Positions 33,369 to 42,466 of a stretch of DNA of 54,675 nt are shown in pieces. The position numbers were made by a program, and so were the translations under genes. The stretch is taken from positions 1 through 54,675 of the forward strand of contig JAAFGX010000021.1 of NCBI GenBank assembly GCA_010365115.1, read 5' to 3'. Numbering within the stretch: the first letter of the stretch is position 1; every line of letters starts with the position of its first letter. The notes under the pieces are model-generated. The model was not told the DNA's origin. It worked only from the letters and a program-made list of their open reading frames with translations, and searched no databases. This DNA is from Paludibacter sp. (lineage in GTDB: Bacteria > Bacteroidota > Bacteroidia > Bacteroidales > Paludibacteraceae).

Positions 33369-35857
33369 ATGTGTTTTAATATTTGCTCCAAATGCAAACT
33401 GTCCATTACCAAAACCTGACGAGCTTTGCTACCTTCAAATGGTCCAATGATTCCAGCCACTTCCAGTTGGTCGACAATTCTGCCTGCACGGTTATAACCA
33501 ATAGAGAATTTGCGCTGAATCAATGACGTAGAACCTTGTTGGTTGGCAACAATCAAATGCGCTGCTTCTTCAAATAAAGAATCACGTTTGGTCATGTCTA
33601 TCGAAGAAGTATCAATTCCGTCGCCTTCTGGACGAATAAATTCTGGCAGATAAAAGGCTGTTGGATAACTTTGTTGCTCTTTGATGTGATGAACTACATT
33701 TTCGACTTCTGGTGTGTCAACGAAAGCACATTGAACACGAATCAAATCGTTTCCTTGAGAGAAAAGCATGTCACCACGACCAACAAGTTGATTTGCTCCA
33801 GGCGCATCCAGAATGGTACGCGAGTCAATCATTGACGAAACGCGGAACGCCACTCGTGCAGGGAAATTCGCTTTGATTACACCGGTAATTATATTCACTG
33901 AAGGACGTTGAGTAGCTATAATCATGTGTATTCCTACCGCACGCGCAAGTTGGGCAATACGTGCTATTGGCATTTCAACTTCTTTTCCGGCTGTCATAAT
34001 CAAATCGCCAAATTCATCGACAATAACAACAATATAGGGCAAAAAGCGATGACCTTTTTCCGGATTTAAGTGTCTTATAAAAAATTTCTCGTTGTATTCT
34101 TTTATATTTCTAACATGTGCTTTTTTAAGCAAATCGTACCGATCGTCCATTTCTTTACAAAGGGAATTGAGCGTTTCCACCACTTTGCTGGTGTCAGTAA
34201 TAATTGCATCTTCCCCATCGGGTAGTTTTGCCAAAAAGTGTTTTTCAATATCGCCGTAAATATTAAACTCCACCTTTTTGGGATCCACCAAAACAAGTTT
34301 TAATTGAGATGGATGTTTTTTGTAAAGCAATGATGTGATAATAGCATTCAGTCCCACCGATTTCCCTTGACCAGTTGCTCCTGCAACTAAAAGGTGTGGC
34401 ATTTTAGCTAAATCGACCATGAAAATTTCATTGGTAATGGTGCGCCCGAAAGCTACAGGAAGTTCAAATTTTGATTCTTGAAATTTCTTAGAAGCAATAA
34501 TTGAATGCATCGAAACCACTTGTGGGTCGCTGTTTGGAACTTCAATCCCAATAGTTCCCTTGCCGGGAATTGGAGCGATAATACGAATTCCGGTTGCTGC
34601 CAAACTAAGCATAATATCGTACTCCAGATTTCGTATTTTTGAAATACGCACACCCGCTTTTGGTATAATTTCGTAAAGTGTAATAGTGGGTCCAACTGTG
34701 GCTTTTATAGTTTCTATTTCAATGCCATAATTTTGTAATGTGGTGATAATGCGATTTTTGTTTGCATTTTGTTCCACCATGTCAATGTGTGTGTCGTTAT
34801 CGCTACCGTACACTTTCAATAAATCGAGTGTAGGCGGATTGTAATGTGATAAATCGAGTGTTGGGTCGTATTTTCCTAGTTTTGAAACATTGTAAAATGG
34901 ATCTTCGTTGTCTTTGTTTGTTAAACCAGAGTCTTCTTCGGCATCTACAGCTTTGCTTTCTTCTTTTTCAATTGGTTGTTGTATCTCAAATGGCACTTCT
35001 TCATTTTGTAAGGGTTCGGGTTCAATAATCAGTTCTTCACTGTCTTCATTCCCTTTTACAATCCAGTCTTCAGGTATAATTTCAGTCCCAACCGCTACCG
35101 TTGCTTCAAATGGCTCGTCTTCTTCACCTTCCATATAAAATTCTGGTTGTACAGCATCTGTATTTTTTAACTTTTTACTAAAAATCCGTTTTAGGAATGG
35201 AATAGTTGCTTTTGAACTAATAATTGCATAGAATAAAAACAAACCGATAAGAATCATTAAAGTGCCAGGTGTTCCGACATAAGAAACCAGCCATTTGCTT
35301 ACTTCATCGCCATGTTTTCCGCCGGGCGAAAAGGTAAAAATATAGGTATTATAAAATGGACTAATGATAAATCCCAGCAAAACTGAAACCCAAATTAACC
35401 AGAAACTACTATGAAAAAATGCTTTCCATATTGAGGCGATGCGAACTTTCATACATCTCAAAGCTAATACTAGCCCAAAATACAAGATGGCAAATGAGGA
35501 AATTCCAAACCAACGATTTATAAATGTTTCAGATAGTATGGCACCTGTTACCGATGCCCAATTCTGTATCTCACTACGCATTTGCTGCATTTCGCTCCAC
35601 GATAAGTCCATTTTACTTTGATCTGTTGCACCTGTAAAAAAGAAGGAAACGAAAGCCAGAAATAAAAATAATACTCCAATAAGTAATCCTAAGCCTGCAA
35701 TAAAACGAGTACGTTCATCTTTTATGAATAGTATAAATTTTACACCAAAACTTGGCTCGTTTGGCGATTTGGAAGACTTTGCAGTTCTTTGTTCAACTTT
35801 AGGTTCCGGTTTGTATTCCGGTTTAGGAAAGGCTTTGATCGGTTTTTTTGGTGCCAT
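33365..35857 (-). CDS. ftsK: DNA translocase FtsK/SpoIIIE
   Basis: Septal DNA pump of 830 residues that clears chromosome termini during division. Four transmembrane helices lie in about 55-215, followed by an acidic linker (about 240-320). The motor starts near 360, with Walker A GATGQGKS (493-500), Walker B near IVVIVDEFGDL, and the block GIHMIIATQRPSVNIITGVI. The C-terminal gamma winged helix (about 765-830; RKFSIGYNRAGRIVDQLE) recognises KOPS-like DNA. A -7 box candidate is at 36001-35994. lolA follows 132 bp downstream. Confidence 0.96.
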   Translation of the reverse strand: MAPKKPIKAFPKPEYKPEPKVEQRTAKSSKSPNEPSFGVKFILFIKDERTRFIAGLGLLIGVLFLFLAFVSFFFTGATDQSKMDLSWSEMQQMRSEIQNWASVTGAILSETFINRWFGISSFAILYFGLVLALRCMKVRIASIWKAFFHSSFWLIWVSVLLGFIISPFYNTYIFTFSPGGKHGDEVSKWLVSYVGTPGTLMILIGLFLFYAIISSKATIPFLKRIFSKKLKNTDAVQPEFYMEGEEDEPFEATVAVGTEIIPEDWIVKGNEDSEELIIEPEPLQNEEVPFEIQQPIEKEESKAVDAEEDSGLTNKDNEDPFYNVSKLGKYDPTLDLSHYNPPTLDLLKVYGSDNDTHIDMVEQNANKNRIITTLQNYGIEIETIKATVGPTITLYEIIPKAGVRISKIRNLEYDIMLSLAATGIRIIAPIPGKGTIGIEVPNSDPQVVSMHSIIASKKFQESKFELPVAFGRTITNEIFMVDLAKMPHLLVAGATGQGKSVGLNAIITSLLYKKHPSQLKLVLVDPKKVEFNIYGDIEKHFLAKLPDGEDAIITDTSKVVETLNSLCKEMDDRYDLLKKAHVRNIKEYNEKFFIRHLNPEKGHRFLPYIVVIVDEFGDLIMTAGKEVEMPIARIAQLARAVGIHMIIATQRPSVNIITGVIKANFPARVAFRVSSMIDSRTILDAPGANQLVGRGDMLFSQGNDLIRVQCAFVDTPEVENVVHHIKEQQSYPTAFYLPEFIRPEGDGIDTSSIDMTKRDSLFEEAAHLIVANQQGSTSLIQRKFSIGYNRAGRIVDQLEVAGIIGPFEGSKARQVLVMDSLHLEQILKHM

Positions 35858-35993
35858 GAATGTAAACAGTTAATAATTAAGAATGAACAATTAATAATTT
35901 TATCTCGAAAGGAATTTTAAATTCATTAATCGTACATACAATTATTAGTAAAAATGAGAGTGAATCGTAAACAGTTTTTTTATTATTAATTTG

Positions 35994-36001
35994 CAAAAAT
36001 A
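35994..36001 (-). promoter_or_regulatory. -7 box candidate for ftsK
   Basis: TATTTTTG on the minus strand, 137 bp before the ftsK ATG. It fits TAnnTTTG; no -33 TTTG at the ideal distance. Confidence 0.4.
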
Positions 36002-36035
36002 ATAAAAAGCAACTCGTATATTACATCTTTTCTGA

Positions 36036-36043
36036 TAAATTTG
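36036..36043 (+). promoter_or_regulatory. -7 box candidate for nth
   Basis: TAAATTTG fits TAnnTTTG and is 128 bp before the nth ATG, so the leader would be long. Confidence 0.4.
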
Positions 36044-36171
36044 CAGAAAAATATACTTAAACCATTACAAATGAATATTCAGAATGAATTATGAAGCTTT
36101 AAGATTAATATTGATTAACTGAAAAAGTCAATTAATATACATGAACTTGTACTACTCTATATTTAAATAAT

Positions 36172-36813
36172 ATGACAACAAAACAACGATACAATTCTAT
36201 AATTGAATGGTTTACTAAAAATGTACCAATTGCTGAAACTGAATTAAAATATAATGATCCATTCGGATTACTTGTGGCTGTAATTTTATCAGCTCAATGT
36301 ACTGACAAAAGGGTGAATATGACTACACCAGCTTTGTTACTAGATTTTCCAACACCCGAAGTTATGGCGGTATCAAGTCAAGAAGTTATTTTTCAATACA
36401 TTCGTTCCATCTCATATCCAAATAACAAAGCCAAACATTTGTTGGGAATGGCTCAGAAATTAGTAGCCGATTTTAATGGTATTGTGCCTGATGATGTTGA
36501 ACTATTGCAGACTTTACCCGGTGTTGGCCGAAAAACCGCCAATGTAATTGCTTCCGTTGTTTTTAATAAACCAGCAATGGCTGTCGATACACACGTATTC
36601 AGAATTTCGGAGCGACTGGGTTTAACAACCAATTCTAAAAATCCACTTCAAACAGAATTAGAACTCATAAAGTATTTTCCACCTGAAATGATTCCAAAAG
36701 CCCACCATTGGCTCATTTTGCATGCGCGTTACATTTGTGTGGCGCGTAAACCCAAATGCGATGAATGCGGATTAAAAGCATGGTGTAGGTATTATGAAAT
36801 TCATAATTTGTAA
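36172..36813 (+). CDS. nth: Endonuclease III
   Basis: Base-excision repair DNA glycosylase/AP lyase for oxidised pyrimidines, 213 residues. It has VILSAQCTDKRVN near the N-terminus, the helix-hairpin-helix LPGVGRKTANVIASV with the catalytic Lys in GRKTAN, and the catalytic Asp in VDTHVFRISERLG. The C-terminal 4Fe-4S loop has the standard C-x6-C-x2-C-x5-C spacing (CVARKPKCDECGLKAWC). The rubredoxin-membrane gene follows 67 bp downstream. mutY, the other Fe-S glycosylase, is 4.4 kb away. Confidence 0.96.
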   Translation: MTTKQRYNSIIEWFTKNVPIAETELKYNDPFGLLVAVILSAQCTDKRVNMTTPALLLDFPTPEVMAVSSQEVIFQYIRSISYPNNKAKHLLGMAQKLVADFNGIVPDDVELLQTLPGVGRKTANVIASVVFNKPAMAVDTHVFRISERLGLTTNSKNPLQTELELIKYFPPEMIPKAHHWLILHARYICVARKPKCDECGLKAWCRYYEIHNL

Positions 36814-36880
36814 AAAGTATTGCAAATTATTAATAACTTACTATATTTGCATTCTGAAAATTATTTAAAGTCTATTAGTT

Positions 36881-37489
36881 ATGATTGACGAAGAATTAGT
36901 GCGTTGCAAACCTTGCGGTTACGTAATGAAAGAAAGTGAATTAGGCGATGTTTGTCCAGCTTGTGGATTACCTCGTAATGTTTTTGAACCTTATCGGGAA
37001 CGAGTTTCCGCTAACCGCCTTTTTATTCTGGCATTGGATATTCATCCCATTGCCATTCACCTTTCTCAAACTTTTGTAGCCTTAATCCCTTTGTTGTCAG
37101 TTTTTCATTTGATTTTGCCCGACTTTTTCCCGGAGATTGTAAATCCTGTAATTGAATTTTCAATTTTCATGCTTCCGTTGTCATTGCTTTTATCTTTTTT
37201 TTCAGGATTGTTGGATGGAATTACCCGTTTCAAAACACTTCGAACTCCTTTGCTGAAATCAAAAATTATCTATAGTTCAATGATTTTGATATTAGGTTTT
37301 TCGATGTGGGCATCAGAACTTACCAATCAAAGTCATTGGGTAACTTTGATAATTAGCTTTATTGCTTTGGCATGTGCTGTGAAACTCGGATTACTGGGCA
37401 AACATCTCATTGATGTCATTTTACCCGGAGCGTATGTCCGAAGGAAGAAAAAAACGACCAAATATGCACCAAAAACAAAATCGGTATAA
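36881..37489 (+). CDS. Membrane protein with N-terminal rubredoxin-like domain
   Basis: A 202-residue protein. Residues 8-30 form a two-CxxC knuckle (C9, C12, C25, C28; CKPCGY and CPACGLP) like rubredoxin or the rubrerythrin C-terminal domain. Then come four transmembrane helices (about 55-78, 90-110, 128-145, 150-172) and a very basic tail (YVRRKKKTTKY). The segment DIHPIAIHLSQTFVALIPLL recalls DUF2231 membrane domains. I infer a membrane-bound electron-transfer protein binding one Fe, or a Zn-ribbon regulator; the knuckles alone cannot distinguish them. It may be co-transcribed with nth and ends at a strong terminator. Confidence 0.75.
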   Translation: MIDEELVRCKPCGYVMKESELGDVCPACGLPRNVFEPYRERVSANRLFILALDIHPIAIHLSQTFVALIPLLSVFHLILPDFFPEIVNPVIEFSIFMLPLSLLLSFFSGLLDGITRFKTLRTPLLKSKIIYSSMILILGFSMWASELTNQSHWVTLIISFIALACAVKLGLLGKHLIDVILPGAYVRRKKKTTKYAPKTKSV

Positions 37490-37490
37490 T

Positions 37491-37532
37491 AAAAAATCCC
37501 TGTTTACATGAAAATGATAACAGGGATTTTTT
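37491..37532. terminator. Bidirectional hairpin terminator
   Basis: A perfect 14-bp stem AAAAAATCCCTGTT (37491-37504) with its complement (37519-37532) and a 14-nt loop, between the convergent rubredoxin-membrane and amidohydrolase genes. A and T runs serve both directions. Confidence 0.9.
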
Positions 37533-37545
37533 ATTGAAAGGTTAA

Positions 37546-38730
37546 TTATTCATTTAAAAAACTCCACGCCAACCAAGCCATTCCACCAACTCCCGTTTCC
37601 ATTGCTTTTTCATCAATTTGAAAAGTGGAACTGTGCAATCCGCCAGTGTTGGCATTCGACTCGCCTTTTACTCCAAAACGAAAAAACGTACACGGATATT
37701 TTTGGGTAAAGAAACCGAAATCTTCTGATGTCATTCGCATTTCAAGAGAAACAATATTTTGTTTTCCCAACCAATCCGTTGCAAATTCCTTAGCTTTTTC
37801 TGTGATTTCACTATTATTTATAACACATGGATAACCATCCGGAATTTTAATTTCTGCCGTACAACCATTAGCAGCACAGGTTTCTGTAATTATTCTGATA
37901 ATATGGTTTTTAGCTTCAATGCGCCATTTTTCATCAAACGTTCTGAATGTACCGGATAAATGAACTTCGTTGGGGATTACATTGGTTGCACCATCTGCAA
38001 TTAATTTTCCAAAAGTAAGCACCATTGGAGTGAGTGGATGACAAAGACGGCTACGTACTTGTTGCAGCGAGACAATGGTTTGTGATGCTGCCAGAACGGT
38101 ATCGTTTACCAAATGCGGTAATGCACCATGACCACCTTTCCCACATATTTTAACGTGGATTTCATCTGCCGAAGCCATAATTTTACCAGATAAAAAACCC
38201 ATTGTTCCGGTTTGGAAATCCACTGAAACATGTTGTGCCAATATTAAATCCGGCTGTATTTCATCAAAAAGTCCAGCTTCCAACATTAACCTTGCGCCAC
38301 CGGGTGCTTTCTCTTCTCCAGGTTGGAAAATTAATAATACAGTTCCTTCAAATTCATTTCGTAATTCATTAAATATCTTTGCAACTCCAAGCAAACATGC
38401 AGTATGAACATCATGACCGCAGGCATGCATTACGTTTTCATTCATAGATTTCCATGGAAGATCAACATTTTCAGAAACAGGCAATGCATCAAAATCTGCG
38501 CGGAGAGCTACAACTCTTTTAGAAGGATTTTTTCCTTCAATTTTCCCTAAAATACCATTTCCTCCAATCCCAGAACGAAAAGATATTTTCATTTCAATCA
38601 ATTGGTTTTGAATAAATGTGGCAGTTTCAAATTCTTGAAACGAAAGTTCCGGATGTGCATGTAAATGATGATAACAATCGCGAACATAATCTCTATTGAT
38701 TGTTATAAGGCTTTGTATTTTAGTTTTCAT
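37546..38730 (-). CDS. M20 family amidohydrolase / aminoacylase
   Basis: A 394-residue metallo-hydrolase of the M20D type (hippurate hydrolase, N-acyl-amino-acid amidohydrolase). The metal-binding residues are C104 and H106 (MHACGHDVHTA), E139-E140 in FQPGEEKAPGGA, the His in ILAQHVS and the late His in NTGGLHSSTF. VVALRADFDALPVSE (73-87) is a family block. No signal peptide is present, so it is cytosolic. Likely substrates are N-acyl amino acids or peptides; the exact one is unknown. It is monocistronic with a -7 box at 38781-38774. Confidence 0.9.
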   Translation of the reverse strand: MKTKIQSLITINRDYVRDCYHHLHAHPELSFQEFETATFIQNQLIEMKISFRSGIGGNGILGKIEGKNPSKRVVALRADFDALPVSENVDLPWKSMNENVMHACGHDVHTACLLGVAKIFNELRNEFEGTVLLIFQPGEEKAPGGARLMLEAGLFDEIQPDLILAQHVSVDFQTGTMGFLSGKIMASADEIHVKICGKGGHGALPHLVNDTVLAASQTIVSLQQVRSRLCHPLTPMVLTFGKLIADGATNVIPNEVHLSGTFRTFDEKWRIEAKNHIIRIITETCAANGCTAEIKIPDGYPCVINNSEITEKAKEFATDWLGKQNIVSLEMRMTSEDFGFFTQKYPCTFFRFGVKGESNANTGGLHSSTFQIDEKAMETGVGGMAWLAWSFLNE

Positions 38731-38773
38731 ATGATGTCATATTGACGTTTATTTCTAAAAGAAAATTTCATTA

Positions 38774-38781
38774 CAAAAGTA
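38774..38781 (-). promoter_or_regulatory. -7 box of the amidohydrolase gene
   Basis: TACTTTTG on the minus strand fits TAnnTTTG, 43 bp before the ATG at 38730. Confidence 0.55.
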
Positions 38782-39060
38782 ATCAATTTTATACTTTAGT
38801 CAAAACAATATAATTCTTTCGTAATGAATATCAAACTACTTAATTATAAGAATATATCCCTCTTCTATCATATCATAAAAATTCCTTTGCTTGAAATTTA
38901 GGAATAATTTTTGTAAGTACCTCCTCCGATAAATCAATTTTTTAAAATGAAATACATTGTAGAGGTTTTATTCGTTTATTGCTTTTCTGTTTATATATTT
39001 TAAAATACAATATGTTTAACATATAACATTTCATTAATTAGTTTTATAAAAAATAATAAT

Positions 39061-39068
39061 TAAATTTG
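39061..39068 (+). promoter_or_regulatory. -7 box of the PorT-like barrel gene
   Basis: TAAATTTG fits TAnnTTTG, 31 bp before the ATG at 39100. Confidence 0.55.
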
Positions 39069-39099
39069 CAAAATAATTAGCACAAAAACCCGACTGTAT

Positions 39100-39846
39100 A
39101 TGCAAAAGAAAACAATAGCTTACTTCATGCTTATTTTAAGTTCAAACTTATTGGCACAACAGAATTATGATGTAAATCAGAATATGAACAGAGTAGTTAG
39201 TTCAGTTGATTTTTCTAGAGTTCAATTTGGAATTAAAATTACTCCGGCCATTTCATGGATAAATGCTATTCATAACGATATGCAAGCCGAAGGTGCAACC
39301 ATGAAATTTGGTGTTGGTGCAGTAGCCAATTATCCTTTAACATCTATTTTATCATTGGTTTCCGGCATTAACTATCATGGATTTGGCGGATATGTTTTTG
39401 ACAACAAATCATTAAGTTACACTGACACTTTAAGTAGTTACAAATTAAATTATACTGAAATTGAAATTCCATTTGCTTTAAAAATTCAAACTTTACCACT
39501 GAATAAAACATCATACTTCTTACAAGGCGGATTCTCTATTGGCTTCATTACCAGTGCAAACGAAAAGAGATTTCCAACGACAGCAAAAGCTAAACCGGTT
39601 TATGAGAACCTAAATCTTTATACCAATCCTACTCGAATTTCATATCAATTAGGTGCTGGAATGGAATATTCTATTGGCCGAAAATCCAATATTTTTGCCT
39701 TGATTTCGTACAATAGTGCTATTTCAAATATTGCAAATAGTAATAATTACACTTCAATTATTCCCCCAAATTCTACTGCACGATATTATTCTCCTATCGA
39801 AATATTACCTGGCAGTATGGAATTCGCGGTTGGAATAATGTTTTAA
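39100..39846 (+). CDS. Outer-membrane beta-barrel protein, PorT/OMP_b-brl-like
   Basis: A 248-residue predicted small outer-membrane barrel. The signal peptide ends SSNLLAQ (14-20). Strands include RVQFGIKITPAISW, KFGVGAVANYPL, SILSLVSGINYHGFGG, EIEIPFALKIQT and ISYQLGAGMEYSI, ending with EFAVGIMF, a BamA-type C-terminus. This is the common Bacteroidota outer-membrane barrel family that includes PorT; actual PorT function is not implied. A lipoprotein gene follows 11 bp downstream, so the two probably form an envelope pair. Confidence 0.78.
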   Translation: MQKKTIAYFMLILSSNLLAQQNYDVNQNMNRVVSSVDFSRVQFGIKITPAISWINAIHNDMQAEGATMKFGVGAVANYPLTSILSLVSGINYHGFGGYVFDNKSLSYTDTLSSYKLNYTEIEIPFALKIQTLPLNKTSYFLQGGFSIGFITSANEKRFPTTAKAKPVYENLNLYTNPTRISYQLGAGMEYSIGRKSNIFALISYNSAISNIANSNNYTSIIPPNSTARYYSPIEILPGSMEFAVGIMF

Positions 39847-39857
39847 CAAATAATACA

Positions 39858-40691
39858 ATGCAAAACAAACACATAGTTACAATTTTCATAATTTCAATCA
39901 TAATCATTTCGTGTAATCCCCGTAAAGCTCAGGAAAAACAAGCCGATGAAAGACTGAAACAAATTGAGATATTGATAAGCGAAAATTCACTGAATGCAGC
40001 AAAAATTCAAATTGACAGTATTCATTTGCTTTTTCCGAAACTGGTTGAAAAACGAAAAATTGCAGCAGCACTGGAAGACACCATTGTCAGACGCGAAAGT
40101 GCCAGAAATTTGGCATATTGCGACAGCATTTTACCTTTTAAACAGCACGAAGCAGATTCGATTCAGAAAAATTTCCGTTTCGAAAAGGACACGGTTTATC
40201 AGCAATTTGGGAATTACGTTTACAAAAACCAACGAACTGAAAGTAATGCTAACCGTACATATTTGAAAACTTATGTAGATGAAAATGCAGATTTCTATCT
40301 AATCAGCAACTATACCGGTGGAAAAATAGAACACATTTCTGTTCGGGTTTCTATTAACGATTTGTTTGCCCAAACCGACAGTATTGAAACCAGCAATGCA
40401 AATTATCACAGTTTTGACGATGGCGGAACGCATTGGGAAACCGTTACTTTCAAAAATGAAGTAGACAAAGGCGTTGCATCTTTCATAAGCCAATATTCAA
40501 AGGAAAGAATAAAAGTTACTCTTCAAGGGAAAAAAAACTATGTTTACTACCTTTCCGATGGAGATAAAACGGCTATTTCTGAAACTTATAATTTGTGGAT
40601 AGTAAAAAAAGATGTAATCAAGCTGTTGAAAGAAATTAAAAAGTCAACAATAAAAATCGAACGAATTAACAAAAGAAAATCCGCCATCTAA
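39858..40691 (+). CDS. Predicted lipoprotein of unknown function
   Basis: A 277-residue protein whose signal ends ISIIIISC with lipidated C19, followed by NPRKAQEKQADERLKQIE, a charged coiled-coil-like stretch (about 24-75). The C-terminal half is beta-rich (YLISNYTGGKIEHISVRVSI, RIKVTLQGKKNYVYYL), ending in a basic tail. No family was recognised. It is coupled to the barrel gene 11 bp upstream. The coiled-coil plus beta layout could span from the outer membrane into the periplasm. Confidence 0.7.
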   Translation: MQNKHIVTIFIISIIIISCNPRKAQEKQADERLKQIEILISENSLNAAKIQIDSIHLLFPKLVEKRKIAAALEDTIVRRESARNLAYCDSILPFKQHEADSIQKNFRFEKDTVYQQFGNYVYKNQRTESNANRTYLKTYVDENADFYLISNYTGGKIEHISVRVSINDLFAQTDSIETSNANYHSFDDGGTHWETVTFKNEVDKGVASFISQYSKERIKVTLQGKKNYVYYLSDGDKTAISETYNLWIVKKDVIKLLKEIKKSTIKIERINKRKSAI

Positions 40692-40816
40692 CTTTTGTGC
40701 ATTTCAGATAAATTAACATTTCTCAGAAATATCCTTAAATATATTGATTTTTGAAATCAAAATGTGCTTATGGAACGTTAGAGGCAAAAAAGTATAATCA
40801 TATAAAAACAAGAAAA

Positions 40817-41251
40817 ATGAAAAAAACAGTTCAACTATTAATGCTTTGCTTTATTATCAGTTCGTCAGCCCTAGCTCAAAAAGCTGTAGATGTAAAAATT
40901 AATGAGTTAGATTTAAAGGGATTCAAACAAAAAGTCTGGAATTTCGACAAGGATAAATCGTTTAACAGAATTGGAAATTTGCCAATTATATTAGATTTTC
41001 ATGCCACATGGTGTCGTCCATGCAAAATGTTGGCACCTCACCTACAAGCCATTCAAAATAAATATAACGGAAAACTGGTTGTATATAAAATTGATGTTGA
41101 TCAACAACCCGAATTGGCTAAACTTTTTAAAATTGAAGCAATGCCAACTATAATTTTTATCGGAAGTAAAACAAGTTACAAGTCAGAACTAGGATATAAA
41201 GATTACGATGAATTTGAGAAAATCGTAAAAGCTAACTTCTTTAAAAAGTAA
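40817..41251 (+). CDS. Secreted thioredoxin-like protein
   Basis: A 144-residue periplasmic thioredoxin. The start used is the ATG at 40817, which opens directly into the signal peptide KKTVQLLMLCFIISSSALAQ; a frame from 40751 adds residues that do not look like a secretory start. The active site is FHATWCRPCK with C66 and C69; the Arg in WCRPC replaces the usual Gly and will shift redox potential. The cis-Pro is in EAMPTIIFIG. It likely works in periplasmic disulfide reduction or exchange. mutY converges 6 bp downstream with no clear terminator. Confidence 0.88.
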   Translation: MKKTVQLLMLCFIISSSALAQKAVDVKINELDLKGFKQKVWNFDKDKSFNRIGNLPIILDFHATWCRPCKMLAPHLQAIQNKYNGKLVVYKIDVDQQPELAKLFKIEAMPTIIFIGSKTSYKSELGYKDYDEFEKIVKANFFKK

Positions 41252-41257
41252 GCGTAT

Positions 41258-42331
41258 TTAACACTTTAAATTTTCAAGAAACAATTCCATTAATCTCGAA
41301 ACCGGATAACGATCGATATCCCGAATAGAAATTTGAATTGATTTTTTCAATTTCTCGCTTAGTTCCGAAACGTTTACGCTTACGAATTGCGCATATATGA
41401 CCCGATGACTCAATACATGTTTCATCGGGTTGGATATTTTATAAATTTCAACTGAATTTATCTTGTCAAATATCTCTATAAATTCTTTGTTTTCAAATAA
41501 TTCGGCTATTGTCAGTAAACGATTCGTTTCTATCAACGGAAATTCGTAGAGATTTTGCCAAACATCCTTTGCAACCCTTTTTTGCAAAAAAGTATTTCCA
41601 TTATATTCAATAAACAAATAATTGAAATACCTGTTTAAAACTTTTGTTTTCTTTGATTTCACAGGCAGATTGGCAATCTGTTGTAATTCAAAAGCTTTAC
41701 AACTACTTATTAATGGACAGTTGGAGCAATCGGGCGAAAAAGGAACGCATTGCAATGCCCCAAACTCCATAATTGCCTGATTATGTTCCCCCGGATGTTG
41801 TTCTGATAATAATTGTTGAGCAATTAAAGCAAATTCCGTTTTACCTTTTCCACTATCAATTGGCGTTTCTAAACCAAATAATCTTGATAAAACCCGATAC
41901 ACATTTCCATCAACTACTGCATATGGCTGATTATAAGCAAAAGAACAAATAGCTGCAGCAGTGTAACTTCCAACTCCGGCAAGAGCAAGAACATAAGAAT
42001 GTAAATTGGGAAAAATGCCATCGAAATCGTTCATCACTTGCTTAGCAGCCTTGTGAAGATTCCTGGCTCGTGAGTAATACCCCAATCCTTGCCAATAATT
42101 CAAAACCTCATCTTCTTCGGCTTGTGCAAGCAAAGCAACTGTTGGAAATCTTTCAATAAACCGAAGGTAATAGTTCATGCCTTGATTTACACGTGTTTGC
42201 TGTAAAATTATTTCTGAAATCCATATTTTGTAAGGATCTTGAATATCTCTCCATGGTAAATCACGTTTATTTTGCTGATACCAATTTATTAAAAAGTCAG
42301 ATATAATTATGTTGTCAGTTTGAATTTCCAT
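41258..42331 (-). CDS. mutY: A/G-specific adenine glycosylase
   Basis: Removes adenine mispaired with 8-oxoguanine, 357 residues. LPWRDIQDPYKIWISEIILQ with the catalytic Glu, the helix-hairpin-helix LAGVGSYTAAAICSFAY, and VVDGNVYRVLSRLFG with the catalytic Asp are present. The 4Fe-4S loop has C-x6-C-x2-C-x5-C (CVPFSPDCSNCPLISSC). The C-terminal NUDIX-like 8-oxoG recognition domain (about 225-350) includes VLSHRVIYAQF. The gene is divergent from the TlpA-like gene. Confidence 0.95.
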   Translation of the reverse strand: MEIQTDNIIISDFLINWYQQNKRDLPWRDIQDPYKIWISEIILQQTRVNQGMNYYLRFIERFPTVALLAQAEEDEVLNYWQGLGYYSRARNLHKAAKQVMNDFDGIFPNLHSYVLALAGVGSYTAAAICSFAYNQPYAVVDGNVYRVLSRLFGLETPIDSGKGKTEFALIAQQLLSEQHPGEHNQAIMEFGALQCVPFSPDCSNCPLISSCKAFELQQIANLPVKSKKTKVLNRYFNYLFIEYNGNTFLQKRVAKDVWQNLYEFPLIETNRLLTIAELFENKEFIEIFDKINSVEIYKISNPMKHVLSHRVIYAQFVSVNVSELSEKLKKSIQISIRDIDRYPVSRLMELFLENLKC

Positions 42332-42466
42332 TGCAAATAAAATCGTATAAAAAATAAATTTTAAAATGCTCTTGTATAATTTTCATTAAATATGCATCTT
42401 TGCACGCAAAGGTAAGTTCTAAAAACATACTTTCAAAATTGGAAATACTAAAAACAAAAAAAGAAA

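Larger units (their letters stand above)
35858..36171. other. Divergent intergenic region, ftsK / nth
   Basis: 314 bp of AT-rich DNA with promoter candidates for both genes (35994-36001 minus, 36036-36043 plus). No gene, hairpin or repeat was recognised. Confidence 0.55.
38731..39099. other. Divergent intergenic region, amidohydrolase / barrel gene
   Basis: 369 bp of AT-rich DNA. It holds a promoter box for each flanking gene (38774-38781 minus, 39061-39068 plus). Nothing else was recognised. Confidence 0.55.

Noticed and set aside
42390..42415. Palindrome CTTTGC-AC-GCAAAG before the TlpA-like gene
   Set aside because: Short, and the half CATCTTTG is probably a slightly off-consensus -7 box. 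Too little for an operator claim.
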